Below, in pieces: positions 54,653-63,433 of a stretch of 64,000 bases of DNA; positions within the stretch are counted from its first letter, which is position 1; each line of letters opens with the position of its first letter. The stretch comes from Jeotgalibaca ciconiae (GTDB lineage: Bacteria > Bacillota > Bacilli > Lactobacillales > Aerococcaceae): NCBI RefSeq assembly GCF_003955755.1, contig NZ_CP034465.1:496001-560000 (forward strand), in the 5' to 3' direction. The translations under genes were made by a program, and so were the position numbers. The notes beneath the pieces are model-generated. The model did not search any database. It was not told where the DNA came from and worked only from the letters and a program-made list of their open reading frames with translations.

Positions 54653-55426
54653 TCAGATCCAACCAAATTTTTTACAGGCTTTATAAATACCATCATGAAT
54701 ATTTGGATCGGTTATATAATCGGCCTTTGCTTTCAGACCTTCTACTGCATTTCCCATCGCAATATTCATCCATGCAGGATCAAACATGACTAAATCATTC
54801 AAATCGTCTCCAAATACAACCACATCTTCGATCGGAGCTTCCCATATGTTCATCATGTCTATGATTCCTCGCTTTTTATCATCATGTTGGAACATGAGAT
54901 AGTCTGGAACAAAGCGTAGATTTCCTAATAAATCTTTTTTATCGAGTAAGTGCTCTTCATTGTCTGGGATTGCAAGGTAAATTTTTAAAACTTCTGTTAA
55001 AGCAGTAAAATCTAGTTGAGTATCAATCACATATTCCGTTGGTTCTTTTCGATCGCCCACTACTTCTCTGAAACGATTGTTTTTCGCGTATACATTTATC
55101 GAATCATCCAAGGCCAGTAAAATTCCGTATCCTAATTCTTCTGCTTGAAGGATAATTTCTTTAGCTTTCTCCAATTCTAATGGGCTGTTTTTAATCAGTT
55201 TTCCATCTACCACAATTCCAGCACCGCCTGAACACACCATGTTTTTTAAAGATAAGTCTTCCATTACCTTTCGAGCCTTATAGTGTGCCCGGCCAGTCGC
55301 AATAGCAACTTCATGGCCATTTCTCTGCAGTTGTTCCAGTGCTTTTCGTGCGCTTGAAATTACTTGATTGGTCGCTCTGTCAGTTAGTGTTCCATCTATA
55401 TCAAAAAAGAAATATTTTTTCTTCAT
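54653..55426 (-). CDS. Cof-type HAD phosphatase
   Basis: 257 aa. Motif I FFDIDGTLTD, motif II TGR in AIATGRAHYKA, Lys motif KKRG, and motif IV VVFGDDLNDLVMF. C2-type cap. Usually sugar-phosphate or flavin-phosphate phosphatases; substrate unknown. Monocistronic. Confidence 0.93.
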   Translation of the reverse strand: MKKKYFFFDIDGTLTDRATNQVISSARKALEQLQRNGHEVAIATGRAHYKARKVMEDLSLKNMVCSGGAGIVVDGKLIKNSPLELEKAKEIILQAEELGYGILLALDDSINVYAKNNRFREVVGDRKEPTEYVIDTQLDFTALTEVLKIYLAIPDNEEHLLDKKDLLGNLRFVPDYLMFQHDDKKRGIIDMMNIWEAPIEDVVVFGDDLNDLVMFDPAWMNIAMGNAVEGLKAKADYITDPNIHDGIYKACKKFGWI

Positions 55427-55861
55427 CTCATTATGCCTCTTTTATCGTTTTTTTACCTTCCTGTACTACTTACGTCAAATCATAATAGCACATTCACCTG
55501 CTTTTGAAAAAACAATCATAAATATATCAGGATTAAACCTTCTTCTTTCGTAAGACAACTTTAAAATAAATTGGAAAAGAGGAAAAACAATTGATATCAT
55601 ATAGAAAGAAGAGAATTTGATAAAAGTAGCGAACTCCCTTTATAAAGCGAGAAATTTCTCCAGTATGGGTCAGAAGATTTCATAATAAAATAGAAAAAAG
55701 TTAATTTTCAAAAAATGATAGTAGAAGAATATGTTGATGAAGTTTGTACAATCGTTAATACGAGGGATCACTTGATTCCATACTAACATTTCATTAACAC
55801 AGCAGAAACGTTATAGCAATCTTTTATTGACAGACTATTTATTAAAAAGGTGGAAAAAAAT
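55427..55861. other. Gene-free stretch between divergent HAD and DegV genes
   Basis: 435 bp, AT-rich. I see no hairpin array, RNA motif or open frame with a ribosome binding site. TTGACA at about 55827 might be a -35 box for the DegV gene, without a convincing -10. Confidence 0.5.
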
Positions 55862-56722
55862 TTGAAGAAAATGGCATTTGTTACAGACAGCGGAACCGGA
55901 AAATCGGTAGAAGAAATGGAAGCACTTGGATGTTACAGTGTTCCTCTGCAATTAATAACTGATCAAGCGAGCTTTAAAGAATTTGAAGATATTTCTTACG
56001 AAGAAGTATACAAGCTATTGCAAAAGAATCAGGGAATTACTACTTCATTGCCAGTCATGGCAGATATCGAAGCGTTATTTCTATCTTTAAAAGAAAAAGG
56101 ATATACAGATATTTTTGCGATTCCAATTTGTACGGGTTTAAGCGGCACAACAAATGCTATGTACACGGCAGCTGCTAGTTTGGGCCTTACCTTTCATCAC
56201 TTTGATTCTGGGACAACCGCTGTTATTCAGTTTTATCTTCTGAAGCTTGCCAAGTCATTGCATGATGAAGGCGTAGAAATAGAAAAAATAAAAGAGACGC
56301 TTGCGGAAGTAGTCGCTCACGCTAACACCATCCTCATTCCAGACGACTTGATGCATCTTGCGCGAGGAGGAAGGCTTTCTTCAACTAGTGCCATTATTGG
56401 AAACCTCATCAAAATCAAGCCTGTATTGGAAGTAAATTTGAAAACGAAAGGACGTATCGAGGTCGTACAAAAATTACGCACCTTCAAGCGTGCCATTCAA
56501 TTTGTATTGGACGAAATGATGAAAGAAATAAAAGAAAAACCTGAGCAATACCATATTGTGGTTGCGCATGTTGATGATATAAAGAAAGGAAAGGACGTTG
56601 TTGAAATGCTTAAAAACCTCTTTCCAAAGTCAAGCATTGAATTAATTGACCTCGTGCCGACTGTCAGCTCTCATACTGGATTGGGCTGCATTGCATTACA
56701 GTATTTTAAACAAATACATTAA
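55862..56722 (+). CDS. DegV family fatty-acid-binding protein
   Basis: 287 aa from TTG 55862 (ATG 55871 is the alternative; AAAGGTGG is 9 bases before the TTG). MAFVTDSGTGKSVEE, TSLPVMAD, SGTTNAM and DDLMHLARGGRLS are typical. FakB-like members present fatty acids to the FakA kinase; HFDSGTT matches their lipid-site loop. Monocistronic. Confidence 0.92.
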   Translation: MKKMAFVTDSGTGKSVEEMEALGCYSVPLQLITDQASFKEFEDISYEEVYKLLQKNQGITTSLPVMADIEALFLSLKEKGYTDIFAIPICTGLSGTTNAMYTAAASLGLTFHHFDSGTTAVIQFYLLKLAKSLHDEGVEIEKIKETLAEVVAHANTILIPDDLMHLARGGRLSSTSAIIGNLIKIKPVLEVNLKTKGRIEVVQKLRTFKRAIQFVLDEMMKEIKEKPEQYHIVVAHVDDIKKGKDVVEMLKNLFPKSSIELIDLVPTVSSHTGLGCIALQYFKQIH

Positions 56723-56738
56723 TTATTTTAAAAATGAC

Positions 56739-56910
56739 GGGGCTGGGAAAAAACTCCCAGCCTCTTTCCTATACCCGAATAATGTAGCGTAAATGTGCTC
56801 AAAAAGGCAGCCCCGACGTCCACTTCACGAATCATGCTCAGATGGTCTGCAACCATCTTGCGCTTATTCGCTCCAGTGATTCGGGGCTGAACGCCTTTTT
56901 TCCCACTCTC
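56739..56910 (+). repeat. ~172-bp structured repeat family 1, copy C
   Basis: Begins GGGGCTGGGA, loop, TCCCAGCC 16 bp after the DegV stop, then the nested foldback ending CCTTTTTTCCCACTCTC. Unlike copies A and B, its left end faces the neighbouring gene end. The left hairpin plus T-rich tail may serve as the DegV gene terminator. Confidence 0.88.
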
Positions 56911-56958
56911 GTCATTTAATTATACAACCGTCTGTATTTTTAAGGAAAGGAGTGGTAC

Positions 56959-57077
56959 TTGCTATCTGCCAAGCAGTTAGGTCAGTTTTTATCTAAATTT
57001 CAGGAAAAGGCGGTTTTTGAACAACCTGCTTTTTGCTCTCTAAACGGTTATTAGATGGCGTTGCTCTGCTATCGAAA
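56959..57077 (+). pseudogene. Short unrecognised coding remnant
   Basis: TTG 56959 behind GGAAAGGAGTGG opens a 31-codon frame (start LLSAKQLGQFLSKF) that stops at 57054. Shifted, the reading continues RLLDGVALLSKNIESQ and stops at the border of the foldback repeat. The good ribosome binding site suggests a real gene once stood here. Family not recognised. Confidence 0.3.
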
Positions 57078-57091
57078 AATATAGAAAGCCA

Positions 57092-57304
57092 ACTATAAGA
57101 AAAGCGGACAAGTCCGCCTTGACCTATGAAAAAATAGGAAATTTGACCCTGAATTGTCAGGAGACTTCACGCTTCAGCGGGTTAGTCGAATGATATGCGT
57201 TAGCGAGCAGCGAAGCGCGCAATGGGGCAAATTTATCTTTTTTTCACTAGGTCAGGACTTGGAAGCTAGACATTGATGGCTGAACTTATAATCCCCTAGT
57301 CTAT
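57092..57304 (+). repeat. ~213-bp foldback repeat family 2, fourth good copy
   Basis: Full length, ACTATAAG to CCCTAGTCTAT, with the GACCTA/TAGGTC version of the stem. The right end again meets the terminator A tract of a minus-strand gene end. Confidence 0.92.
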
Positions 57305-57330
57305 TAAAAAAAGCGCGAGCAAATACTCAC
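57305..57330 (-). terminator. Terminator of the histidine kinase remnant
   Basis: Minus strand GCGTGAG, loop, CTCGCGC, TTTTTTT. Confidence 0.8.
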
Positions 57331-57331
57331 G

Positions 57332-57718
57332 CTACTTTATGATTGGAAAAACGACACTTAAAGTGAACCAATTATCTTCTAAATTAATAGTCGTATTTCC
57401 GTTATATTTTTTTGCAATATACTGGATACTTTTCAATCCATACCCATGATTTTCCTTATCTCTTTTAGATGTTCTAGGTAAATCACCCACCATATCTAAT
57501 TCATCAATACAATAGTTATCAACTCGAAGGACTGCCATTTTCCCTTTACTCGTTAATTTAAGCGTAATTAATCGCTTATCTTTATCTTCAATTTTCTGAA
57601 CATGCTCGATAGCATTATCAATAGCGTTACCAAATAAACTCGTTAAATCCATAATGTCCATACCCACAAGCAACGAGCCTTCAGCCATACAAGTAAAATT
57701 AATTTGGTTTGATATACA
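57332..57718 (-). pseudogene. C-terminal ATPase domain of an AgrC/ComD-type histidine kinase
   Basis: Only the last ~128 aa survive: CISNQINFTCMAEGSLL, the N box LFGNAIDNAIEH, RVDNYC and the G box NHGYGLKSIQYIAKKY, ending in VVFPIIK. This is the GHKL (HATPase_c_5) module of peptide-pheromone sensor kinases. The membrane sensor, dimerisation helix and start are gone; the frame upstream reads into the terminal repeat of the insertion sequence. Partner response regulator and peptide genes are not seen. Confidence 0.85.
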
Positions 57719-57875
57719 TTTGAATTTGCCCTTTTTTACGTCAGGGCAGCCTCTAAATCGAGCATGTAGGAGGAAGACAATGGGACACTGGTATGAATTT
57801 CTTTGAAACACTGTAAGAAGACACACAAATAGAACGCCCTTTTCAGCGCGTTAAAAAAATAGTTAAGTTCGCCAT

Positions 57876-59110
57876 TCACCACAAAGACAGTTGACTTGAT
57901 CGCTGTTCAATCCGATGGAAGTATTTGATACCTGCGGTATCATAGGAAAGAATCTTGCTGACCCCTCGGATGAATCGATAAAGATAGAACTTTATTTTTG
58001 CCAACGCATTGGAGGGGCGGGCACGTGCAAGGACGACCTGTGTGTGGCAGGTGTTTTTTTCGATGGAAAGGGAATAATGACCAATGATGCAGTTCATGAT
58101 GGTATACAAGATTCGCATCGAGCTTAACGTCATCGTTCGGGTTTTCTCCAAATGAAATTCTTCTTTTTGGACGCGGAACAGCTCTTCAATTCGCCAACGG
58201 GTGATGTAGCCTTTCAGAATGCGAAGGACATCCTCCTTGCTTTTGACGGCATGGTTGGTTAACAGCTTCATCGGTTTTTCACCGTAGCCATAAACAACAA
58301 TCATATTGAGGGGCGTGCCTTTTAAGACCGGCAGTTCGACCTTTATATGGCTAACCTTCAGGTTATACTCTTTTCCCTGGATTTCGGTTCTGAAATTGAT
58401 TTTTCCTTTGCGGCGTTTCGCTAGGTCAGGCACCTTTATCCGTCGATTTCGGTGAAGCAGGTACGCGTGTCCATCAATCGGGTCACGAAGAAATGACCGA
58501 TGTTGTGCACATACTGGAACATCGCGTTACTGTCATACCCTCGGTCCATGACAAAAGTGGCTTTCTTTCCTCCCAGAAAAGAATGGACGGTATTAAAGCC
58601 TTTAGCTATTTCGAAATTCTGGCTCTGGAAGAGTTCTTCCCGAGAAGAATAGAGATGATTATAGAGTGGGATGGGGTGTTTCGTTTTCGGGGTAGCCATC
58701 GAGAAATTGATGGTGGTATACCCTTTTTCAATGACATTTTTGGAGCCGTCCCGCACGAGGGACAAATGTTCCATTTTCTCGGCATACGGCTTAATGATAT
58801 CGGATTCGTCCACAATGATTAAAGGATCATCCGGGATCGCTGTTTTGACGGTATGTAAATAGTTTTGATGGACCTGGTTCAAATCGTCGCTCTCAAACCC
58901 ATTGCGGGATAACCGTTTGATGGTGTAGATCAAATCAATGTCCTCCTCCAATGAACGAGCGATGTTTGATAACAACGTACTTTGAGATTTAGACATCCCA
59001 AATAAAATATCGCTGTAGAATTTCTTTCTTGGTTTTGGGAGACCTTTGGTCAACTTATCCGCATAAGTAAATATATTTCGTTTTGTTTGGTAGATTTCTG
59101 TAGAATTCAT
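57876..59110 (-). pseudogene. IS4-family DDE transposase, frameshifted
   Basis: The first frame (59110 to 58436, 224 aa) carries the first Asp (LIIVDESDI) and second Asp (VMDRGYDSN). The second (58433 to 57876) carries the catalytic Glu in TRWRIEELFRVQKEEF. They join at GACGGATAAAGGTGCC: one base more before ATA restores a single ~412-aa frame. GGATAAA is not a usual slippery heptamer, so a disabling deletion is more likely than recoding. ATG 59110 is the N-terminal start. Confidence 0.85.
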
Positions 59111-59186
59111 GGTAAAATAACCTCAGTTCCTGTTCTGTTTTTTTGTTTTGTGGTGAATCAATTATAACACGCAACAGGGTGCATTT

Positions 59187-59264
59187 TGTCCACAGATTTT
59201 TGCTGTGGACAGTCAAAAAGCTCGAGGCTTCCATGTTTTCCACATGTGAATTCCTCGAGCTTTT
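59187..59264. terminator. Hairpins insulating the transposase gene
   Basis: TGTCCACAG/CTGTGGACA (59187-59211) and AAAAGCTCGAGG/CCTCGAGCTTTT (59216-59264) lie between the insertion sequence end and the transposase start. They could stop or sequester read-through transcripts from outside, a known trait of IS4/IS10 elements. Confidence 0.6.
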
Positions 59265-59304
59265 GGTATATAAAGTGTTGTTATAAATTTTGGGCAAATT
59301 CAAA

Positions 59305-59743
59305 GCAATGTTGGATTGACATTAAATCCTGTTGATGATAAAGCTTCTTCTAATGGAATCGCTTTTGACTTGTCCATAGAACTTGCACCTTCACCACCAT
59401 AAACAAAATCAACAGAATTCTGCCCAAATACAGTTATATTTACTTCATCGTTCGATAATGGCAGCACTGAATTATTATTGTTTAATAATACAATCGATTC
59501 TTTTCCAATCTCATGAGTGACCATTTCACTATATTCGATTGCTTCTTCTTGGCTTGAAAAGTCTGATTTATAGTATTCAGAATCTATTTCTTCATCTGAA
59601 GTGATAACCTTAGTTGTCTCATGACCTAAATAGGTTGAGATAACCTGAGAATACCTTCCTGCGTAGTAGTGACCAACAATAAGTAGTACAATTAATAATA
59701 GATTGACAATCGTTGCTACAATTCTCAAATTTTTATTTTTCAC
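59305..59743 (-). pseudogene. N-terminal fragment of a membrane-anchored GH3 glycosidase
   Basis: GTG 59743 behind GAGGAGGAAG. One membrane helix (NLLLIVLLIVGHYYAG), then an extracytoplasmic GH3 segment: EIGKESIVLLNNNNSVLPL and ITVFGQNSVDFVYGG, ending at FNVNPTL where the insertion sequence begins. Full-length relatives are 700-1000 aa beta-glycosidases with this permuted order (C-terminal GH3 domain first). Nothing of the rest remains. Confidence 0.85.
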
Positions 59744-60067
59744 AAAACTTCCTCCTCACAAATATATATCCTGTCAATCAGACACTCATTAACAGCCTTC
59801 CAAAATTTTATACAACGACTCACTCCATTCTAAATCTTAGTGTTATACAAAGCTTGCTGTTACTGAATCCCATTTTTCTTAATCAAGGAAAAATAGATTT
59901 TTATACCCAGCTAAGATTAAGTAAATATTCCAATGAGTATTTGCTTTTCTTACATTTACATTGTACCCAACTTGTAAGCGCCCACATACTTTTCTTTCAA
60001 AACTGGTTGCTTTTGTTGCATAAACTGTTTTTTAGTCAGTTTAATCTACTATGCGATATTACAAGAT
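59744..60067. other. Gene-free stretch upstream of the GH3 remnant
   Basis: 324 bp, AT-rich, no open frame with a ribosome binding site and no array or RNA motif recognised. It should hold the GH3 promoter, which I cannot pinpoint. Confidence 0.5.
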
Positions 60068-60107
60068 AAACGAAAAGGCTGAGGCTTACGCCTCAACCTT
60101 TTCGTTT
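60068..60107. terminator. Terminator overlapping the reductase stop
   Basis: AACGAAAAGGCTGAGGC, TTAC-type loop, GCCTCAACCTTTTCGTT; the stem reaches the last bases of the aldo/keto reductase gene. Confidence 0.88.
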
Positions 60108-60915
60108 ATAATGCTGCAATCTCGTTTTTCTCTTCTTCCGTTAAACTAAAACCAAAAATTGCCAGATTATCTTTTTGCCTTTCTGAATTGTGTGATTTTG
60201 GAATAACAATTACGCCTCGTTCGATTTGGTAACGCAGGATTACCTGCGCCCAAGTCTTCTTGTAATTATTAGCTATTTTGGTTAGTTTTTCTTTTGCTGC
60301 ATCGTCTGTTCTGGATAATGGTCCCCACGCTTCTGGAATCACTCCCTGTTCTAAGGAATAATGAATGATTTCATGATTCCATTTCCCTGGATGTGATTCT
60401 ATTTGATTTACAGCTGGTTTGATGCGTGCATGTTGCAATAGGTGGCTTAATTGAGCTTCATCAAAGTTCGAAACTCCGATTGCTTTAAGGGTCCCTTGAT
60501 CAACATATTGCTCCAAAACTTTCCATACTGAAACAATCTCTTCTAGATTTTCCCATGGATGATGAATTAAATACAAATCAATATAGTCTGTCCTAAACGC
60601 TTTCAAGCTCGACTCAACCGCTTCTATCACGGCTTTTTCGCTGTTGGTGTATTCCGGTCTTCCGGGTATTTTGGATGTTAAGAAGAAATCATCACGTTCA
60701 AAGCCGCTTTCTTTAATAGCGTCGCCTACAACGCTTTCATTTCGATAAGAAATCGCGGTATCGAAATGTCGGTAACCAGCTTTGATTGCTTGAATCAATT
60801 CCGTTGTGTCACCATTGATTTTGCCGCTATAATCACCGTCTTCTTTTCCAAACGTGTTTGTTCCGCTTCCTACAATTGGTATCTGAATGCCCGTGTTTAA
60901 TTTAACAAATTCCAT
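60106..60915 (-). CDS. Aldo/keto reductase
   Basis: 269 aa. FDTAISYRNE (Asp, Tyr), LTSKIPG (Lys), YLIHHPW (His) and GVSNFDEAQL, IPKSHNSERQKDN for NADPH. Start ATG 60915, ten bases after GGAGGG; upstream in-frame ATG lacks a site. Paralogue of 34537-35385 with clear divergence. Confidence 0.93.
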   Translation of the reverse strand: MEFVKLNTGIQIPIVGSGTNTFGKEDGDYSGKINGDTTELIQAIKAGYRHFDTAISYRNESVVGDAIKESGFERDDFFLTSKIPGRPEYTNSEKAVIEAVESSLKAFRTDYIDLYLIHHPWENLEEIVSVWKVLEQYVDQGTLKAIGVSNFDEAQLSHLLQHARIKPAVNQIESHPGKWNHEIIHYSLEQGVIPEAWGPLSRTDDAAKEKLTKIANNYKKTWAQVILRYQIERGVIVIPKSHNSERQKDNLAIFGFSLTEEEKNEIAAL

Positions 60916-61077
60916 TTTGCAAATCCCTCCATTGGATAAATGTGTCATTAATTACTATTTTCTATTATACCATGAACTTATGTGCAACTTGAAAGGCTTT
61001 GCTTGAACCACGACAGGCCTAGCAATTCTTTTTGCCAGCCTCTTATGATAAAATGAAGATAGAAAAGAGGGTTGAAT

Positions 61078-62376
61078 ATGGAGTTTAATCAGCAACACAT
61101 TCAGAAGCAAGCTCAAAAACAAACGTTTATTCCTAATCTGGTTCAAGGTATGGAAATGCTTCAATTAAATCGAATGGAATTATCTACCTATTTAAATAGT
61201 GTTTTATTAGGTAATCCATTCATTGAAATGAATCTTACTGAACCATTAAAACTTTCGGCAAAAAACCTTTCCACTAACGATGTTTCTGCGATCATCGAAC
61301 AGACTTCTGTTTACCACGTTTCGCTATATGATTTTTTACAAGAACAAATCTATCTGCTATATCGCGATACACCATTACGTAAGTTACTATTTTGGTGGGT
61401 AGAGCAACTAGACGAACGAGGTTACGTGACAAAAACGCTCAAAGAAGCGCAAGAGGAAACGGCTGCCACCGAAATAGAGCTGTTAGATAGTCTCACTTTA
61501 CTGCAACAACTTGATCCTGCAGGTATTGGCGCACGTTCATTACAAGAATGTCTGATGATTAAGACGGAGCGTATGGATTTCGCACCCGATATTGCTTATT
61601 TAGTTTTAGAAGAACACTATGATGACTTAGTCCATAAGCGTTGGAAAAAAATTGCTGCCCACTATAATGTACCACTGGAAGAAGTTGAAGCTGTTTATCA
61701 ATTTGCCCAACGTCTCTCGACTTCCCCTGCGGAATCTTTTGAATCACGGTACAAATCCGTTCCTTATATCGTTCCAGAATTGATGGTGGAGATTGTCAAT
61801 GGCGAGCTTGTTATGAAAGAAACACGATACAAAACACCGTTGCTTACACTGAACGTTTCTTATTTAAATGAAATGAAAACGGTTGATGATAAAGAGGTTC
61901 AAGCTTATGTTCAAATGAAAAAACAGGAGTTTGATCAGCTTCAGTCCAGTTTGTTGAAGAGAAAAGAAACGGTTTTAAAAGTCGGTACGGCAATTATTAT
62001 GTATCAACAGGAATTTTTCATGAACATAGAAAATAGATTGAAACCACTTCAATTAAATGACTTAGCCAAAATTTGTCATTTAAGTGAGTCTACCATCAGT
62101 CGTACCGTTCGAGAAACTTTTATCCAAACACCCAGAGGAGTTTTTGAATTAAAATCTTTCTTGTCACGTCGTATGGAAAATGGCGAACAAACTCGTGAAG
62201 ATGTCCTAACGGTATTACAAACTTTAATTACAAATGAAGATAAACAACATCCTCTTTCCGATCAAAAGTTGGAAGTTTTACTGAAGGAACAAGGGATTTC
62301 AGTTTCTCGCAGAGCCATCGCCAAATATCGGAAACAATTGCAAATTCCTTCTTCAACGGATCGAAAAATCAAATAA
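61078..62376 (+). CDS. rpoN: RNA polymerase sigma-54 factor
   Basis: 432 aa. Gln-rich region I (FNQQHIQKQAQKQTF, LVQGMEMLQLNRMEL), core-binding middle with LDPAGIGARSLQECL, the HTH LSESTISRTVRETFIQTPRGVFELK, and RpoN-box-like SRRAIAKYRKQLQIPS at the C-terminus. In Lactobacillales sigma-54 mainly drives mannose PTS operons with a LevR/ManR activator. The mannose PTS genes are next door. Start ATG behind GAGGG. Confidence 0.95.
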   Translation: MEFNQQHIQKQAQKQTFIPNLVQGMEMLQLNRMELSTYLNSVLLGNPFIEMNLTEPLKLSAKNLSTNDVSAIIEQTSVYHVSLYDFLQEQIYLLYRDTPLRKLLFWWVEQLDERGYVTKTLKEAQEETAATEIELLDSLTLLQQLDPAGIGARSLQECLMIKTERMDFAPDIAYLVLEEHYDDLVHKRWKKIAAHYNVPLEEVEAVYQFAQRLSTSPAESFESRYKSVPYIVPELMVEIVNGELVMKETRYKTPLLTLNVSYLNEMKTVDDKEVQAYVQMKKQEFDQLQSSLLKRKETVLKVGTAIIMYQQEFFMNIENRLKPLQLNDLAKICHLSESTISRTVRETFIQTPRGVFELKSFLSRRMENGEQTREDVLTVLQTLITNEDKQHPLSDQKLEVLLKEQGISVSRRAIAKYRKQLQIPSSTDRKIK

Positions 62377-62419
62377 AGACTATCCCATCTCATTTTATGT
62401 GGATGGGATAGTCTTTTTT
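62376..62419. terminator. Terminator between rpoN and the PTS genes
   Basis: AAGACTATCCCATC, loop, GATGGGATAGTCTTTTTT between convergent genes. Confidence 0.93.
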
Positions 62420-62475
62420 CTTATAACAACAAACAGTAGCATCGTTTCAGCTTAATCGGTCTTTACTTCTATAAA

Positions 62476-63414
62476 CTAACCAAATATTCCTAATACATAA
62501 CCAGCAATACCAACTACGAAGATACCAAAAATAATTGTAATTGGACTTACTTTCTTACGTAATAACCAAACACATAGAAGTGTTAATCCTAGTGGTGCAA
62601 TACCTGGCAGAAGTGAATCAAGTGTATTTTGCAGTGTAGTTACTTGTTGAGCTTCGATGCTTAATCCTGCTTGGATTTCACCAACAACGTTACGCAACAT
62701 ATCGCCAGACAGTACTCCTTCGTTAGCTGCTTCAGCAACAGCTGCAAAATCAACCATATCGCTTTCATCAACAGCCACGCTACTCAAGATCATCGGGAAG
62801 TTCATGTTTGTCCATCGCGGCACCAGTACCCCCATGATAAACATCCCTAAAACAGAAGCTCCCTGTGTTAGTTTTTGCATCAAACCGCCAGCTAAGTTCT
62901 GTGCGATATTACCACCTTGAACATAACCAAACTCTTGTGAGTACCATAGGAAAGCCATCCGAATAACATTCCAAACTACGAAGAAAATAATTGGACCCAT
63001 CCAGTTTTCACTCAATGCCAGCGATGCTGCGAAAGCACCTAGCACAGGCCGAAGTGTTCCCCAGAAAATCGGGTCACCAACACCGGCCAAAGGACCCATC
63101 ATACCGATTTTAACCCCTTGAATGGCTGCATTATCGATTTCACGACCTGCTGCTTTTTCTTCTTCTAAGGTTAAAGTCACCCCTAATACTGGTGAAGCTA
63201 AGTATGGATGAGTATTAAAGAACTCCAAGTGACGTTTCAAGGCTAGAGAACGGTCTTCTTTTGTTTTGTATAATTTTTTAAGCGCTGGAATCATTGCATA
63301 AGCCCAGCCTACGTTTTGCATCCGTTCAAAGTTCCAAGATGCTTGCAGGAACTGACTTCTCCAAAAGACTTTCAAACGGTCTTTTTTAGTTAATTTATAG
63401 TTATCTTCAGTCAT
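62476..63414 (-). CDS. manZ: PTS mannose-family IID component
   Basis: 312 aa. LTKKDRLKVFWRSQFLQASWNFERMQNVG is the IID start; GVKIGMMGPLAGVGDPIFWGTLRP and the C-terminal membrane helices follow. With IIC it forms the mannose/glucose channel. Directly downstream of IIC (19 bp). Confidence 0.95.
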   Translation of the reverse strand: MTEDNYKLTKKDRLKVFWRSQFLQASWNFERMQNVGWAYAMIPALKKLYKTKEDRSLALKRHLEFFNTHPYLASPVLGVTLTLEEEKAAGREIDNAAIQGVKIGMMGPLAGVGDPIFWGTLRPVLGAFAASLALSENWMGPIIFFVVWNVIRMAFLWYSQEFGYVQGGNIAQNLAGGLMQKLTQGASVLGMFIMGVLVPRWTNMNFPMILSSVAVDESDMVDFAAVAEAANEGVLSGDMLRNVVGEIQAGLSIEAQQVTTLQNTLDSLLPGIAPLGLTLLCVWLLRKKVSPITIIFGIFVVGIAGYVLGIFG

Positions 63415-63433
63415 TATTCATCATCGCTCCTTT

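Larger units (their letters stand above)
57719..59304 (-). mobile_element. IS4-type insertion sequence, about 1586 bp
   Basis: Bounded by 13-bp inverted ends, TTTGAATTTGCCC (57719-57731) and GGGCAAATTCAAA (59292-59304). Contains a DDE transposase in two frames and a strong hairpin at the transposase-upstream end. The flanks do not show a target duplication and belong to different truncated genes. Family placement rests on the transposase motifs; the exact IS name is unknown to me. Confidence 0.82.

Noticed and set aside
57719-57826. N-terminal part of the kinase ORF (frame from 57826)
   Set aside because: This part reads through the terminal repeat and interior of the insertion sequence; it is not native kinase sequence.
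58430-58440. Programmed -1 frameshift in the transposase
   Set aside because: No canonical slippery heptamer or downstream pseudoknot is evident; a simple deletion explains it.
58493-58822. 109-aa plus-strand ORF inside the transposase
   Set aside because: Antisense shadow of the DDE transposase.
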